A stretch of DNA of 64,000 bases, taken from Pseudomonas peli (GTDB lineage: Bacteria; Pseudomonadota; Gammaproteobacteria; Pseudomonadales; Pseudomonadaceae). The notes under the pieces are model-generated. The model had not been told where the DNA came from. It did no database searches and saw only the letters and a program-made list of their open reading frames with translations. This document shows positions 7,620 to 16,551 of the stretch, piece after piece. Both the position numbers and the translations under genes were made by a program. The stretch is from assembly GCF_900099645.1 (NCBI RefSeq), contig NZ_FMTL01000005.1, positions 1 through 64,000 of the forward strand, read 5' to 3'. Numbering within the stretch: the stretch's first letter is position 1; every line of letters starts with the position of its first letter.

Positions 7620-9206
7620 TTGATTTCCACCGCTAACATCACCATGCAATTCGGGGCTAAGCCCCTGTTCGAGAACGTTTCCGTCAAGTTTGGCGGCGGC
7701 AATCGTTACGGTCTGATCGGGGCCAACGGCTGCGGCAAGTCGACCTTTATGAAAATTCTCGGCGACGATTTAGAGCCGAGCGGTGGCCAGGTGATGCTGG
7801 AGCCGAACGTGCGCCTGGGTAAGTTGCGTCAGGACCAGTTCGCCTATGAAGAATTCACGGTGATCGACACTGTGATCATGGGTCACGAAGAACTGTGGAA
7901 AGTCAAAGCCGAACGCGACCGTATCTATTCCCTGGCGGAAATGAGCGAAGAAGACGGCATGAAGGTCGGTGAGCTCGAAGGCGAGTTCGCCGAGATGGAC
8001 GGTTACACCGCCGAATCTCGCGCCGGTGAGTTGCTGCTGGGCCTGGGTATTCCGTTGGAGCAGCATTTTGGCCCGATGAGCGAAGTCGCGCCCGGCTGGA
8101 AACTGCGCGTGTTGCTGGCCCAGGCGCTGTTCTCCGATCCAGAAGTGCTGCTGCTGGACGAACCGACTAACCACCTGGACATCAACACCATCCGCTGGCT
8201 GGAAAACATCCTGACCCAGCGTAACAGCACCATGATCATCATCTCGCACGACCGTCACTTCCTGAACAGCGTGTGCACGCACATGGCGGACCTGGATTAC
8301 GGCGAGCTGCGCCTGTTCCCAGGCAACTACGATGAATACATGACCGCCGCAACCCAGTCGCGCGAGCAGTTGCTGTCCGAAAACGCCAAGAAAAAGGCGC
8401 AGATCAACGAGCTGCAAAGCTTCGTCAGCCGCTTCTCGGCCAACGCCTCGAAATCCAAGCAGGCTTCCTCGCGTGCCAAGCAGATCGACAAGATCCAGTT
8501 GGCCGAGGTCAAACCGTCCAGCCGTGTCAGCCCGTTCATTCGCTTCGAACAGAACAAGAAGCTGCACCGCCAGGCCGTCATGATCGAGAAAATGGCCAAG
8601 GGTTTCGACGGCAAGGAGCTATTCAAGAACTTCAGCTTCCAGGTTGAAGCGGGCGAGCGCGTAGCCATCATCGGCCCGAACGGTATTGGTAAAACCACCC
8701 TGCTGCGCACCCTGGTTGGCGAACTGGCACCGGATGCCGGTGCGGTGAAATGGACCGACAGCGCGGAAATCGGCTACTACGCCCAGGACCACGCCCACGA
8801 CTTCGAAGACGACGTCAGCCTGTTCGATTGGATGGGCCAGTGGACCACCGGCGAGCAGATGATCCGCGGCACACTGGGTCGTATGCTGTTCAGCAACGAC
8901 GAGATTCTCAAGTCGGTAAAAGTCATCTCCGGTGGTGAGCAAGGCCGCATGCTGTTCGGCAAGCTGATTCTGCAAAAGCCTAACGTGCTGGTGATGGACG
9001 AACCGACCAACCACTTGGACATGGAATCCATCGAAGCGCTGAACCTGGCGCTGGAAAACTACCCGGGCACGCTGATCTTCGTTAGCCACGACCGCGAGTT
9101 CGTGGGCTCCCTGGCTACGCGCATCATCGAGTTGTCAGCCAACGGTATCACCGACTTCAGCGGCACCTACGATGACTACCTGCGCAGCCAGGGCGTGATC
9201 GTCTAA
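7620..9206 (+). CDS. ybiT: ABC-F family ATPase YbiT
   Basis: Soluble 528-aa ABC-F protein with two ATPase domains and no membrane segments; family members act on the ribosome. Walker A of the first domain is GANGCGKS at 34-41, and its signature and Walker B lie around [14 protein letters not shown] and [11 protein letters not shown]. The linker is rich in Lys/Ala ([24 protein letters not shown]). The second domain has [21 protein letters not shown] and [11 protein letters not shown]. Length and sequence match YbiT (about 530 aa). The start is TTG at 7620, preceded by TAGGTAAGACC. If the element inserted here, this region, including promoter and ribosome site, may have been supplied by it. A strong terminator follows. 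Confidence 0.93.
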   Translation: MISTANITMQFGAKPLFENVSVKFGGGNRYGLIGANGCGKSTFMKILGDDLEPSGGQVMLEPNVRLGKLRQDQFAYEEFTVIDTVIMGHEELWKVKAERDRIYSLAEMSEEDGMKVGELEGEFAEMDGYTAESRAGELLLGLGIPLEQHFGPMSEVAPGWKLRVLLAQALFSDPEVLLLDEPTNHLDINTIRWLENILTQRNSTMIIISHDRHFLNSVCTHMADLDYGELRLFPGNYDEYMTAATQSREQLLSENAKKKAQINELQSFVSRFSANASKSKQASSRAKQIDKIQLAEVKPSSRVSPFIRFEQNKKLHRQAVMIEKMAKGFDGKELFKNFSFQVEAGERVAIIGPNGIGKTTLLRTLVGELAPDAGAVKWTDSAEIGYYAQDHAHDFEDDVSLFDWMGQWTTGEQMIRGTLGRMLFSNDEILKSVKVISGGEQGRMLFGKLILQKPNVLVMDEPTNHLDMESIEALNLALENYPGTLIFVSHDREFVGSLATRIIELSANGITDFSGTYDDYLRSQGVIV

Positions 9207-9225
9207 CCGGCTCCTAGCCGGCATA

Positions 9226-9254
9226 AAAAAGCCCGCTCTCTGAGCGGGCTTTTT
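9226..9254. terminator. Bidirectional rho-independent terminator
   Basis: Stem AAAAAGCCCGCTC / GAGCGGGCTTTTT with a 3-base loop. It has A- and T-runs on either side, so it can end both ybiT (+) and the convergent azoR (-). Confidence 0.92.
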
Positions 9255-9268
9255 GTTGGGTGCAGTTA

Positions 9269-9877
9269 TTACGCAGAGGCGAACAAACCACCGATCTGGG
9301 CGTGCGCTGCTGCAAAAGCATTCGCGCGCGGCTCATCACCGTAAGCCAGCCCTTCGGCGCGCACAATTTCAATATCGGTAATGCCGAGGAAGCGCAACAC
9401 CAGCAGCAAATACTCTTCGTGCGCCTGACCGCTTGGTTGGCCCGCATGAATACCGCCTGCGGTGGACACGATCACCACCTTCTTGCCACCTGCAAGGCCC
9501 TTGGGGCCATTCTCGTCGTAAGCAAAGGTTTTACCGGCGACCGCCACGCGGTCGATCCAGGCTTTGAGTTGGGTCGGCACGGTGAAGTTGTACATCGGCG
9601 CACCTATCACGATGGCGTCGGCCGCGAGAAACTCATTGAGGGTGTCCTCCGCCAGCTCGACTTCATGCTTTTGCGCTGCATCGCGCAGTTCGGCTGGGGT
9701 ACCGCCGGCGACTAGACTAGCGGCGGACAGATGGCTCAGCGCATCGCTGGCCAGATCGCGATAGCTCACCTGAGCTTCAGGTTCAGCGGCCAGCCAGGCG
9801 TCGACCACAGCGCGGCTGAGTTGGCGGGAGGCAGACGAGTCGCCGAGAATGCTGGAATCGAGGTGCAGTAGTTTCAT
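9269..9877 (-). CDS. azoR: FMN-dependent NADH:quinone/azo oxidoreductase AzoR
   Basis: Flavodoxin-fold enzyme (202 aa) that reduces quinones and azo compounds with NADH in the cytoplasm. It shows [18 protein letters not shown] at the N-terminus (FMN phosphate loop), [18 protein letters not shown] and the STAGGIH loop, all typical of AzoR. The frame begins four codons earlier, but the ATG at 9877 follows GGAGATTGTC and gives the canonical MKLLHLDSS start. It is divergent from a LysR regulator with a 123-bp shared spacer, a common azoR/lysR arrangement, so LysR control is likely. It resembles PAO1 azoR2 in position. Confidence 0.93.
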   Translation of the reverse strand: MKLLHLDSSILGDSSASRQLSRAVVDAWLAAEPEAQVSYRDLASDALSHLSAASLVAGGTPAELRDAAQKHEVELAEDTLNEFLAADAIVIGAPMYNFTVPTQLKAWIDRVAVAGKTFAYDENGPKGLAGGKKVVIVSTAGGIHAGQPSGQAHEEYLLLVLRFLGITDIEIVRAEGLAYGDEPRANAFAAAHAQIGGLFASA

Positions 9878-9973
9878 GACAATCTCCAAAGTGAGATCGC
9901 CCCACGGCGATCAAGATGTTGGAGATACTATCGATGAAAGCAATGGCCGATTAGTCCGTGCAAATGCGATAGT

Positions 9974-9993
9974 TCGTCCCACCGATAGGACGA
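9974..9993. promoter_or_regulatory. Inverted repeat before the LysR gene (possible operator)
   Basis: TCGTCC and GGACGA form a perfect 6-bp inverted repeat with an 8-bp spacer in the azoR/lysR intergenic region, ending 7 bp before the lysR start. LysR proteins usually bind dyads here and autoregulate. Not tested. Confidence 0.4.
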
Positions 9994-10000
9994 TAAAACC

Positions 10001-10900
10001 ATGCATGACCTCAATGACCTGTTTTACTTCGCCAAAGTGGTAGAAGCCGGCGGTTTTGCCGCCGCCGGGCGCACCCTGGGCATTCCCAAATCCCGCCTGT
10101 CACGACGAATTGCCGAGCTGGAAAATCGCCTCGGCGCGCGCCTGCTGCAACGCACCACGCGCAAACTGGCATTGACCGACATTGGTGAGCGTTACCTGCG
10201 CCATTGCCAGGCCATGCTGCAGGAAGCCGAACAGGCTGAGGAAACCGTGGCCAGCCTGACCAGCGAACCGCGCGGTCGTCTTCGGGTCAGCGCCCCAGGC
10301 GGCATCGCCCTGCTCTCGGAGCTGGTGGTGAGCTTTCTCGCGGCCTATCCCAAGGTGCAGTTGGAGCTGATTCAGACCAACCGGCGCATTGATCTGCTCA
10401 ACGAGGGCGTAGACGTCGCCTTGCGCGTACGCAGCGCCGAGGATGAAGACCCTACGCTGATCACCCGGCGCTTGCGGCCCGCGCAGGCCTTTATGGTTGC
10501 CGCACCGGCCCTGCTGGAGCACGCGCGGGTCAGCACACCTGACGATCTGGCGAAACTGCCGGCCCTGGGCGCACTGGAAGCGGACCGCAAAATTCACCTG
10601 CGTTTGCAGCATGACAATGGGCGCGTGCAGGAAGTGGTGCTGGACGCGCGCCTGGCCATCGAGGACTTCAACGTCCGCAAACATGCAGCGATGAGCGGCC
10701 TCGGATTTACCATGTTGCCCGCGCCCCTGTGCTTGGATGAACTGGCCGATGGACGACTGATCCGCCTGCTACCGGACTGGGCACTGCCTGCTGCCCACCT
10801 GCAAGCGGTGTACACCCACAGGCGCGGCATGCTACCAGCCGTTCGGGCATGGATTGAGCATATCAGCGACGCCTTCAGCCGCTGGGACCAACCGATTTAG
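10001..10900 (+). CDS. LysR-family transcriptional regulator
   Basis: 299-aa regulator. The N-terminal helix-turn-helix spans about residues 1-60 (LNDLFYFAKVVEAGGFAAAGRTLGIPKSRLSRRIAELE), followed by the linker helix and a substrate-binding domain from about 90 (GRLRVSAPGGIALLSELVVSFL). It belongs to the large CrgA/AaeR-like subgroup, whose members often control a divergent oxidoreductase. Here that is azoR. The inducer cannot be inferred. Confidence 0.93.
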   Translation: MHDLNDLFYFAKVVEAGGFAAAGRTLGIPKSRLSRRIAELENRLGARLLQRTTRKLALTDIGERYLRHCQAMLQEAEQAEETVASLTSEPRGRLRVSAPGGIALLSELVVSFLAAYPKVQLELIQTNRRIDLLNEGVDVALRVRSAEDEDPTLITRRLRPAQAFMVAAPALLEHARVSTPDDLAKLPALGALEADRKIHLRLQHDNGRVQEVVLDARLAIEDFNVRKHAAMSGLGFTMLPAPLCLDELADGRLIRLLPDWALPAAHLQAVYTHRRGMLPAVRAWIEHISDAFSRWDQPI

Positions 10901-10910
10901 CGCCGCTGCA

Positions 10911-11630
10911 TCAGCTGTAACGGCGCAAGAGTTCACCGAACAGCTGGCCATCCAACAACAGCCAGTCAATCCATACCAGCTGATGGGCTGCAACAATCAG
11001 CCAAACCACCAGCTGGAAGGAGAGCTTGCGCGTTTTGTGCCGAAAGCACTGCTGCGCGATCAACGCGCCGGGCCAGCCACCCAGCGACTCGACCAAATGC
11101 AATGCTTTTTCCGGCGTGCGCCAACGGCCTCGCTGGGCACTGGACTTGTCCTGCCAGTACTGCACAAAACTGATCAGGCTGGCGAGCGGGTAAGCAACCA
11201 GCATCCACACAAAACCAGACGTTAGGAACAGCTGCCAAGCGCCCATTAGAGGCAACACACACAGCGCCATCAGCAGCACTAACTTCGGTCCGAGGTGCTG
11301 AATCGGCTCATGGCTGCGCCCCGACGAAACCTGACGCACCCTGGCTTTCGCTGATGGTTCAACCGTGGGCTTAACAGCGCGAGGCTTACGGCGAATCGCC
11401 GGACGGTCCAACGCAAGTTCGCCAGCAACGCGGATATGCTCGGCGCGGGCACGCCCCTGAGGGTCCTTACCCGGCACGTACATCACCTGATCCCCGGCCA
11501 CGGGGCGACTGTCGCCGCGCATGGCCGAGATATGCGCAAAAAGCTCAGCCCCGCCCTGCTCCGGCTGGATAAAACCAAAGCCTTTGTCGTCATTCCAGCT
11601 GCGCAACACACCGCATTGTTCCATTCCCAT
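10911..11630 (-). CDS. Cold-shock domain / DUF1294 membrane fusion protein
   Basis: About 239 aa. Residues 1-65 are a cold-shock domain with the RNP1 motif DDKGFGFIQP and RNP2-like ELFAHISAM. A basic Pro/Lys linker follows. The C-terminal half has three to four hydrophobic segments (LVLLMALCVLPLMGAWQLFL; LVVWLIVAAHQLVWIDWLLL) around the DUF1294 motif SAQRGRWRTPEKALHLVESLGGWPGALIAQ. It probably tethers a nucleic-acid-binding domain to the inner membrane; no function is established that I know of. Start choice is between ATGs at 11630 and 11624, and GGTGAG favours 11630. It is convergent with the LysR gene, with a 10-bp gap. Confidence 0.85.
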   Translation of the reverse strand: MGMEQCGVLRSWNDDKGFGFIQPEQGGAELFAHISAMRGDSRPVAGDQVMYVPGKDPQGRARAEHIRVAGELALDRPAIRRKPRAVKPTVEPSAKARVRQVSSGRSHEPIQHLGPKLVLLMALCVLPLMGAWQLFLTSGFVWMLVAYPLASLISFVQYWQDKSSAQRGRWRTPEKALHLVESLGGWPGALIAQQCFRHKTRKLSFQLVVWLIVAAHQLVWIDWLLLDGQLFGELLRRYS

Positions 11631-11660
11631 TACTCTCACCAGATATACGCCGCGCGCACT

Positions 11661-12623
11661 CTAGCAGCCTGGGAAATGGCTATCCAAAAACTCAAGCAGA
11701 TACTGATTGACCTGCTCAGCCTGTTCGTTCTGGATCCAGTGCCCACAGTCCTTTAGGACGTGCTGCTGTAAGTCACCCACCCATTCCGGCATCTTCTTCA
11801 GGGTGTAGGCTTCCAGTTTGCCTACCGGGTCATGGTCACCGATCAAAAACAGCGTCGGCGGTTTGATCGTCTGCCCTTGTAATGGCTCGGTCACGTGCCA
11901 GTTGCGTTCGAAGTTGCGGTACCAATTCAACGCTCCCCGTAAACCGTGCTGAGCAAAGGTGTGGCGATACACCGCAAAGTCGTCCTCTGTGCACCAGTCG
12001 GGCAGCGCGCCCACCTGCATGTCGTCCTCGAACAAACGCCCATCGGCAGGCTTGTCCTGCAGTAACAGGTTTCGCTCCTCGAAATACATGAGCAGGCGCA
12101 AGGTGCGGTCGATGTCAGCGTCCAACTCGTGTTCGGCGCGGCCAGGTTCCTGAAAGTAGAGGATGTAATTGAATCGCCCGGCACTGGCCTCACGCATTAT
12201 CTCGGTGGCTGGGCGACGAGGCCGCCCGGCAAAAGGCACCGACAGAGTGATGAGGGCTTTGATCCGCACGGGCTCAAGCAGTGCCAAATACCAGGCGACC
12301 ATTGCGCCCCAATCATGGCCGACCATTGCCACCTGAGTGTGGCCAAAGTGATCCATGGCCGCACGTATGTCAGCGCACAGCGTCAGTACGTCATAGGCCG
12401 CCACGTCCGCCGGCGCCTCGCTGCGGCCATACCCACGCATCTCAGGCATGAACACCCGATAGCCGGCCGCGACCAACGGATCAACCTGCTGACGCCAGGA
12501 ATACCAGCACTCCGGAAAACCGTGCAATAACCACGCAGGTTTGCCCTGTTCCGGCCCTGCGCAGTAAAGACTAAGGGATATACCGTTGAGATCGAGTTGG
12601 AAATGATCGGCCGTATTGTGCAT
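11661..12623 (-). CDS. Alpha/beta hydrolase, epoxide hydrolase-like
   Basis: 320-aa alpha/beta-hydrolase. The oxyanion motif is HGFPECWYSWR. The nucleophile Asp sits in VGHDWGAMVAW, the acid is in LIGDHDPVG and the His in KDCGHWIQNEQ, so the triad is complete. HGFPE and an Asp nucleophile point to epoxide hydrolases or haloalkane/fluoroacetate dehalogenases. The lid contains EERNLLLQDKP. The first eight codons of the frame are dropped because AGGAGGTGCC lies directly before the ATG at 12623. The substrate is not predictable. Confidence 0.88.
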   Translation of the reverse strand: MHNTADHFQLDLNGISLSLYCAGPEQGKPAWLLHGFPECWYSWRQQVDPLVAAGYRVFMPEMRGYGRSEAPADVAAYDVLTLCADIRAAMDHFGHTQVAMVGHDWGAMVAWYLALLEPVRIKALITLSVPFAGRPRRPATEIMREASAGRFNYILYFQEPGRAEHELDADIDRTLRLLMYFEERNLLLQDKPADGRLFEDDMQVGALPDWCTEDDFAVYRHTFAQHGLRGALNWYRNFERNWHVTEPLQGQTIKPPTLFLIGDHDPVGKLEAYTLKKMPEWVGDLQQHVLKDCGHWIQNEQAEQVNQYLLEFLDSHFPGC

Positions 12624-12653
12624 GGCACCTCCTGTGTGAAGTCCCACTATGAC

Positions 12654-12679
12654 AAAGGCGCACCCTGGGGTGCGCCTTT
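12654..12679 (-). terminator. Rho-independent terminator after uppP
   Basis: Stem AAAGGCGCACCC / GGGTGCGCCTTT with a 2-base loop, 28 bp beyond the uppP stop. It separates uppP from the hydrolase gene on the same strand. Confidence 0.85.
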
Positions 12680-12707
12680 ATTCATCCGACGAATACAAGG
12701 GCAGCAA

Positions 12708-13538
12708 TCAGCCCTGCGCCGTGCTCCAGTCAATCCACTGTAACTGCCAGGTCGCCAGAATCAACAAGCCAAAACCGATGCGGTACCAGGCGAACGCTGC
12801 ATAACTGTGCTTACCGATAAAACTGAGCAGTGCCCGCACCGCAATCATGGCGAAAATAAACGAGGTGACAAAACCAATGGCAAACACCGGCAGATCACTG
12901 GCCTGGAACAGGTCGCGGTACTTGTAGCCGGAGTAGACCGCAGCACCGACCATGGTCGGCATGGCAAGGAAGAAGGAAAACTCGGTGGCCGCCTTGCGCG
13001 ACAAGCCGAACAACAAGCCGCCGATAATCGTCGCGCCGGAGCGTGAAGTACCCGGAATCATCGCCAGGCACTGGGCAAAACCAATCTTAAGCGCGTCCTT
13101 CCAGGTCATGTCGTCGACGCTCTCGGCGTGCACCAGGTGCGTGCGACGCTCGGCCCAGAGCATGATCACCCCACCCACCACCAGCGCCAGCGCCACGGTG
13201 ATCGGGTTGAACAGGTAATGATGAATAAGATCGGCGAACAGCACACCCAGCGCCACGGCCGGCAGAAAGGCGATCAGCAAATTGGCGGTAAACCGTTGAG
13301 CCTGCTGCTCTTTGGGCAGACCGATGACAATGTCGAGGATCTTGCGCCGGTACTCCCAGACCACAGCGAGAATCGCCCCCAGCTGGATGATGATGTTGAA
13401 GGCCATCGCCCGCTCACCGCCAAAACCAATCAGGTCCGCGACGATAATCTGGTGTCCGGTACTGGAAATGGGCAAGAACTCCGTAATGCCTTCCACGATA
13501 CCCAAAATCAGTGCCTGAACAGCCACCCAAAGATCCAT
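12708..13538 (-). CDS. uppP: Undecaprenyl-diphosphatase UppP/BacA
   Basis: Inner-membrane enzyme of 276 aa that hydrolyses C55-pyrophosphate to the monophosphate, recycling the carrier for peptidoglycan and other glycans; overexpression gives bacitracin resistance. Both signature loops are present: [14 protein letters not shown] at the N-terminus and [12 protein letters not shown] in the second half, with about eight hydrophobic segments. The ATG at 13538 sits five bases after GAGGAG, so the two extra upstream codons are excluded. Confidence 0.96.
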   Translation of the reverse strand: MDLWVAVQALILGIVEGITEFLPISSTGHQIIVADLIGFGGERAMAFNIIIQLGAILAVVWEYRRKILDIVIGLPKEQQAQRFTANLLIAFLPAVALGVLFADLIHHYLFNPITVALALVVGGVIMLWAERRTHLVHAESVDDMTWKDALKIGFAQCLAMIPGTSRSGATIIGGLLFGLSRKAATEFSFFLAMPTMVGAAVYSGYKYRDLFQASDLPVFAIGFVTSFIFAMIAVRALLSFIGKHSYAAFAWYRIGFGLLILATWQLQWIDWSTAQG

Positions 13539-13859
13539 CCTCACTCCTCAATACGTGCGCACCGGCACGAACAGCAACATTATGATGACGAACTCACGTG
13601 GGCTTCCTACCAACCGGTTATTAAAAGGTTCCGGCCGGCAGAATAAATAATCAAATCACACACTTAACCCGCACCGCGCGAATCCTAGCAGAGAACCTGA
13701 GTATTGAGGCTACAGCACGCTGTACTGGCCTCGACCTGATGAAAGCAATCGCCAACCGAGCCGTCACTTATCCACCAATTAGCCTAAGGTCTAGAGTAGC
13801 GAGCAAGACTCATCATCTATAAGAGGCGACCCCGCGCCTAAACAACCAGGGAGCCCACC
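13539..13859. other. Intergenic region between uppP and the chemoreceptor gene
   Basis: About 320 bp carrying the divergent promoters of uppP and the chemoreceptor. CATCTATAAGAGG near 13813-13825 could be a -10 region. The ribosome site CCAGGGAGCC precedes the chemoreceptor ATG. I found no gene, repeat or clear sigma-28 motif. Confidence 0.5.
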
Positions 13860-15494
13860 ATGAATAACCTGCGCAGCTTGCCTATTAACCGTCGTCTTTG
13901 GCTGATTCTGGTGGTTGCCATTGTCATGCTGATTATTCAGGGCGCCCTGTTACTCAAGCAGATCGAGGCCGACCTATATGCCGCCAAATCTGAAAAAACC
14001 CAGCATGTGGTGCAAAGCGCAGCGGGCATTCTGCAGCATTACCATGCACTGGAAGCGGCGGGCGGAATCACCCGTGAAGCGGCGCAGAAACAGGCTGCAG
14101 AGATCATTCGTAACCTGCGCTACGACGGCCAGGAGTATTTCTGGATTAATGACCAAACCCCAGTGATGGTCATGCACCCGACCAACCCCAAACTGGAAGG
14201 GCAAAACCTCTCAGGTTTTAAAGACCCGGATGGCAAGGCACTATTCAATGAAATGGTCGCCCTCAGCAAAAGCCAGGGCGCAGGCCAGGTCAATTACCGT
14301 TGGCCCAAGCCTGGTGCCAGTGACCCTGTGCCCAAGGTGTCGTATGTGCAACTGTTCCAGCCCTGGGGCTGGATCATCGGTTCAGGGGTTTATGTCGATG
14401 ATGTGCAGGCCGAGTTTCACACCCAGGCCTTGAAAACCCTGCTGATTGGCCTGGTGATTGCTGCCTTGGTGGCCCTGCTCATTGTGCTGATCGTGCGCAG
14501 CATCACCCAGCCACTGCAGCACGCGGTCGATGCCATGGCCAATATTGCCAGCGGTGATGGCGACCTGACACGAACCCTCGACACCCAGGGCAACGACGAG
14601 TTGTCCGCTTTGTCCCGTCACTTCAATGCGTTTACCGAAAAGTTACGCCAGGTGATCAAACACTCCCTCGACTCTGCCGGCCAACTCGATGCTGCTGCCC
14701 GCAACCTCGGTGAGGTTGCGGGCCAATCGCAACAGCACAGCGAGCAGCAGTCGCAGCAAATGGAACTGGTTGCCACTGCGATCAATGAAGTGACTTATGA
14801 CGTCCAGGATGTGGCGAAAAATGCCGAACACGCCGCTACAGAGGTGCACACGGCCGAAGAGCAAGCGCTGCAAGGTCAGCAGAACATTGAAGGCAGCCTG
14901 CGCCAGATCAATGCGCTATCTGCCACCATCGACCAAGCGGTAACGGTGATTCAGGCCCTGGCTCAGGAAAGCACGCAGATAGGCAGCGTATTAGAAGTTA
15001 TCCGCTCGATTGCCGAGCAGACCAACCTGCTCGCGCTCAACGCGGCCATCGAAGCCGCCCGCGCCGGTGAGCAAGGCCGTGGGTTTGCCGTAGTGGCCGA
15101 TGAGGTGCGCCTGCTGGCGCAACGTACGCAAAAATCCACAGCGGAAATCCAGGTCATGATCGAGCGCCTGCAAGGCAACTCCGAAGCAGCCGTCAAGGTG
15201 ATCAACGACAGCAGCCAAGCCTCTCAGCTGACCATCGAGCAGGCCCGTCAGGCCGGAACCAGCCTGACGTTAATCGCCAGCGGGCTGCGCAACCTCAGCG
15301 GTTTGAACGCTTCCATCGCCAGCGCGACACTGCAACAATCGCACGTGGTCGAAGACATCAATCAGAACGTCACCCAGGCAGCCAGCCTGGCCCATAACAA
15401 CGCCCTGGCGGCGCAGCAATCCAGCGATGCCGGGCAACACTTAGGTCAGTTGGCTGAGCAGCTCAATCGTCTGCTTGGACAGTTCAGGGTATGA
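13860..15494 (+). CDS. Methyl-accepting chemotaxis protein with a single Cache domain
   Basis: 544-aa chemoreceptor. TM1 is at about 12-34 and TM2 at about 190-212 ([19 protein letters not shown]). The periplasmic part between them is an sCache_2-type sensor ([35 protein letters not shown]). HAMP follows ([12 protein letters not shown]), then a long coiled-coil signalling domain with the conserved tip [29 protein letters not shown]. No CheR-binding pentapeptide is seen at the C-terminus. sCache_2 receptors often sense short organic acids, but the ligand is unknown here. The gene is followed after 7 bp by a protein of unknown function. Confidence 0.93.
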   Translation: MNNLRSLPINRRLWLILVVAIVMLIIQGALLLKQIEADLYAAKSEKTQHVVQSAAGILQHYHALEAAGGITREAAQKQAAEIIRNLRYDGQEYFWINDQTPVMVMHPTNPKLEGQNLSGFKDPDGKALFNEMVALSKSQGAGQVNYRWPKPGASDPVPKVSYVQLFQPWGWIIGSGVYVDDVQAEFHTQALKTLLIGLVIAALVALLIVLIVRSITQPLQHAVDAMANIASGDGDLTRTLDTQGNDELSALSRHFNAFTEKLRQVIKHSLDSAGQLDAAARNLGEVAGQSQQHSEQQSQQMELVATAINEVTYDVQDVAKNAEHAATEVHTAEEQALQGQQNIEGSLRQINALSATIDQAVTVIQALAQESTQIGSVLEVIRSIAEQTNLLALNAAIEAARAGEQGRGFAVVADEVRLLAQRTQKSTAEIQVMIERLQGNSEAAVKVINDSSQASQLTIEQARQAGTSLTLIASGLRNLSGLNASIASATLQQSHVVEDINQNVTQAASLAHNNALAAQQSSDAGQHLGQLAEQLNRLLGQFRV

Positions 15495-15501
15495 GAACGC
15501 A

Positions 15502-16119
15502 ATGAGCAACATGGAACACCAGGAAGTCGACCTGAGCAAACCGCAAAACCAGGACCTGATTTGGGACTTGGACAGCATCGCCCGGCGCGAACTGGCGGAA
15601 CGCTTTATCAAGCTGTTCGAGAACCGCCTGTGTGTGTATTCGGAGTCAACGCGGCAGTTGTACACCAACTACGACCTGCACTTCCCCAGCGATATGGGCC
15701 GCAAGATGGTGGTGCTGCCCAATCCCTATGCCTTCCACGACACCCTGCATGGCATCGAGGCGCATGCTGTCCGTAAAACTGGGCTGTGCGTGCTGCCCGG
15801 TGTGGTCCTGCGCAAGCCTGGCTTGCTGCTGACTACGATGATCAAGGAAGGCGGCCCAGCACCGAAAACCATGCCGTTCAAACCAGCGTTGGCGCAGATC
15901 ATCAGTAACCAGAAGAAGGCAGGCGATATCTTCCTGCCAATCATGATGAAGGGCGATCTGCGTGAGTTCGACCAGCAGATGCCCTATATCCACCTGCACC
16001 GCCTGCAGGTCAGTCGCCTGACGCGGCTATCGACCTTCGAGCGCGACGATATTCAGCAGTCCATTACGCGCAAACTGCTTATGCTCTATCGCCAGGCCGA
16101 CAGTCTCACCTGCCACTGA
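15502..16119 (+). CDS. Uncharacterised 205-aa protein downstream of the chemoreceptor
   Basis: Soluble, no signal peptide or membrane segment. The N-terminus (WDLDSIARRELAERFIKLFE) is helical and acidic, and the middle is basic with beta-type stretches (GLCVLPGVVLRKPGLLLTTMIKEGG). I do not recognise a family. The ATG at 15502 starts 7 bp after the chemoreceptor stop, so the two genes are very likely co-transcribed. A link to chemotaxis or second-messenger signalling is only a guess from that. A terminator follows. Confidence 0.75.
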   Translation: MSNMEHQEVDLSKPQNQDLIWDLDSIARRELAERFIKLFENRLCVYSESTRQLYTNYDLHFPSDMGRKMVVLPNPYAFHDTLHGIEAHAVRKTGLCVLPGVVLRKPGLLLTTMIKEGGPAPKTMPFKPALAQIISNQKKAGDIFLPIMMKGDLREFDQQMPYIHLHRLQVSRLTRLSTFERDDIQQSITRKLLMLYRQADSLTCH

Positions 16120-16147
16120 GTCGCAGCCCTGCCGTGAGGGCAATAAA

Positions 16148-16179
16148 AAAGCGGGCATCCGTCAAGGAATGCCCACTTT
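16148..16179. terminator. Bidirectional terminator-like hairpin
   Basis: GGGCAT/ATGCCC stem flanked by AAAG/CTTT with A- and T-runs. It lies between the 205-aa gene (+) and the convergent 37-aa gene (-). Confidence 0.7.
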
Positions 16180-16200
16180 GTGCTTTAGCTGCGCCAAATC

Positions 16201-16314
16201 TTATTGCTGGCTGACCCAGAACACCGCGGTGACGACGAAAATCACAATCAAGGCGAAAATAGCCTTGGCATCGACCACGCTGTCAGCATTATCCGGCTCA
16301 CTGTGCTCACTCAT
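16201..16314 (-). CDS. 37-aa single-pass membrane protein
   Basis: The ORF reads MSEHSEPDNADSVVDAKAIF, then a hydrophobic stretch LIVIFVVTAVFWV and a short SQQ tail. An acidic cytosolic N-terminus and one transmembrane helix are predicted. GAGGGG lies nine bases before the ATG, and the gene sits against a terminator hairpin in a convergent position. These features support a real small protein. The family is not recognised; it is not the cbb3 oxidase subunit CcoM, which is similar in size but different in sequence. Confidence 0.7.
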   Translation of the reverse strand: MSEHSEPDNADSVVDAKAIFALIVIFVVTAVFWVSQQ

Positions 16315-16551
16315 GGACTACCCCTCTTGTTGTGTTTATGGGTGGATCGTCTTCTGCAGTTAAGACCAGCATGCTCGCTTACTCAAGCCGTAGGGCTATG
16401 TTCAACGGCTGTCTTATCCCTTTAAGTTCTTTCCATATACTCAAACATCACTTTTGCGCATAACCCTGAGCTGGTATCTTCCTCCGGCTCCGCAGGGAGT
16501 GCGCGGCCGTGCGCGCTGATAGCTGTAAAAAGCCTGATAACAGGACACTCC

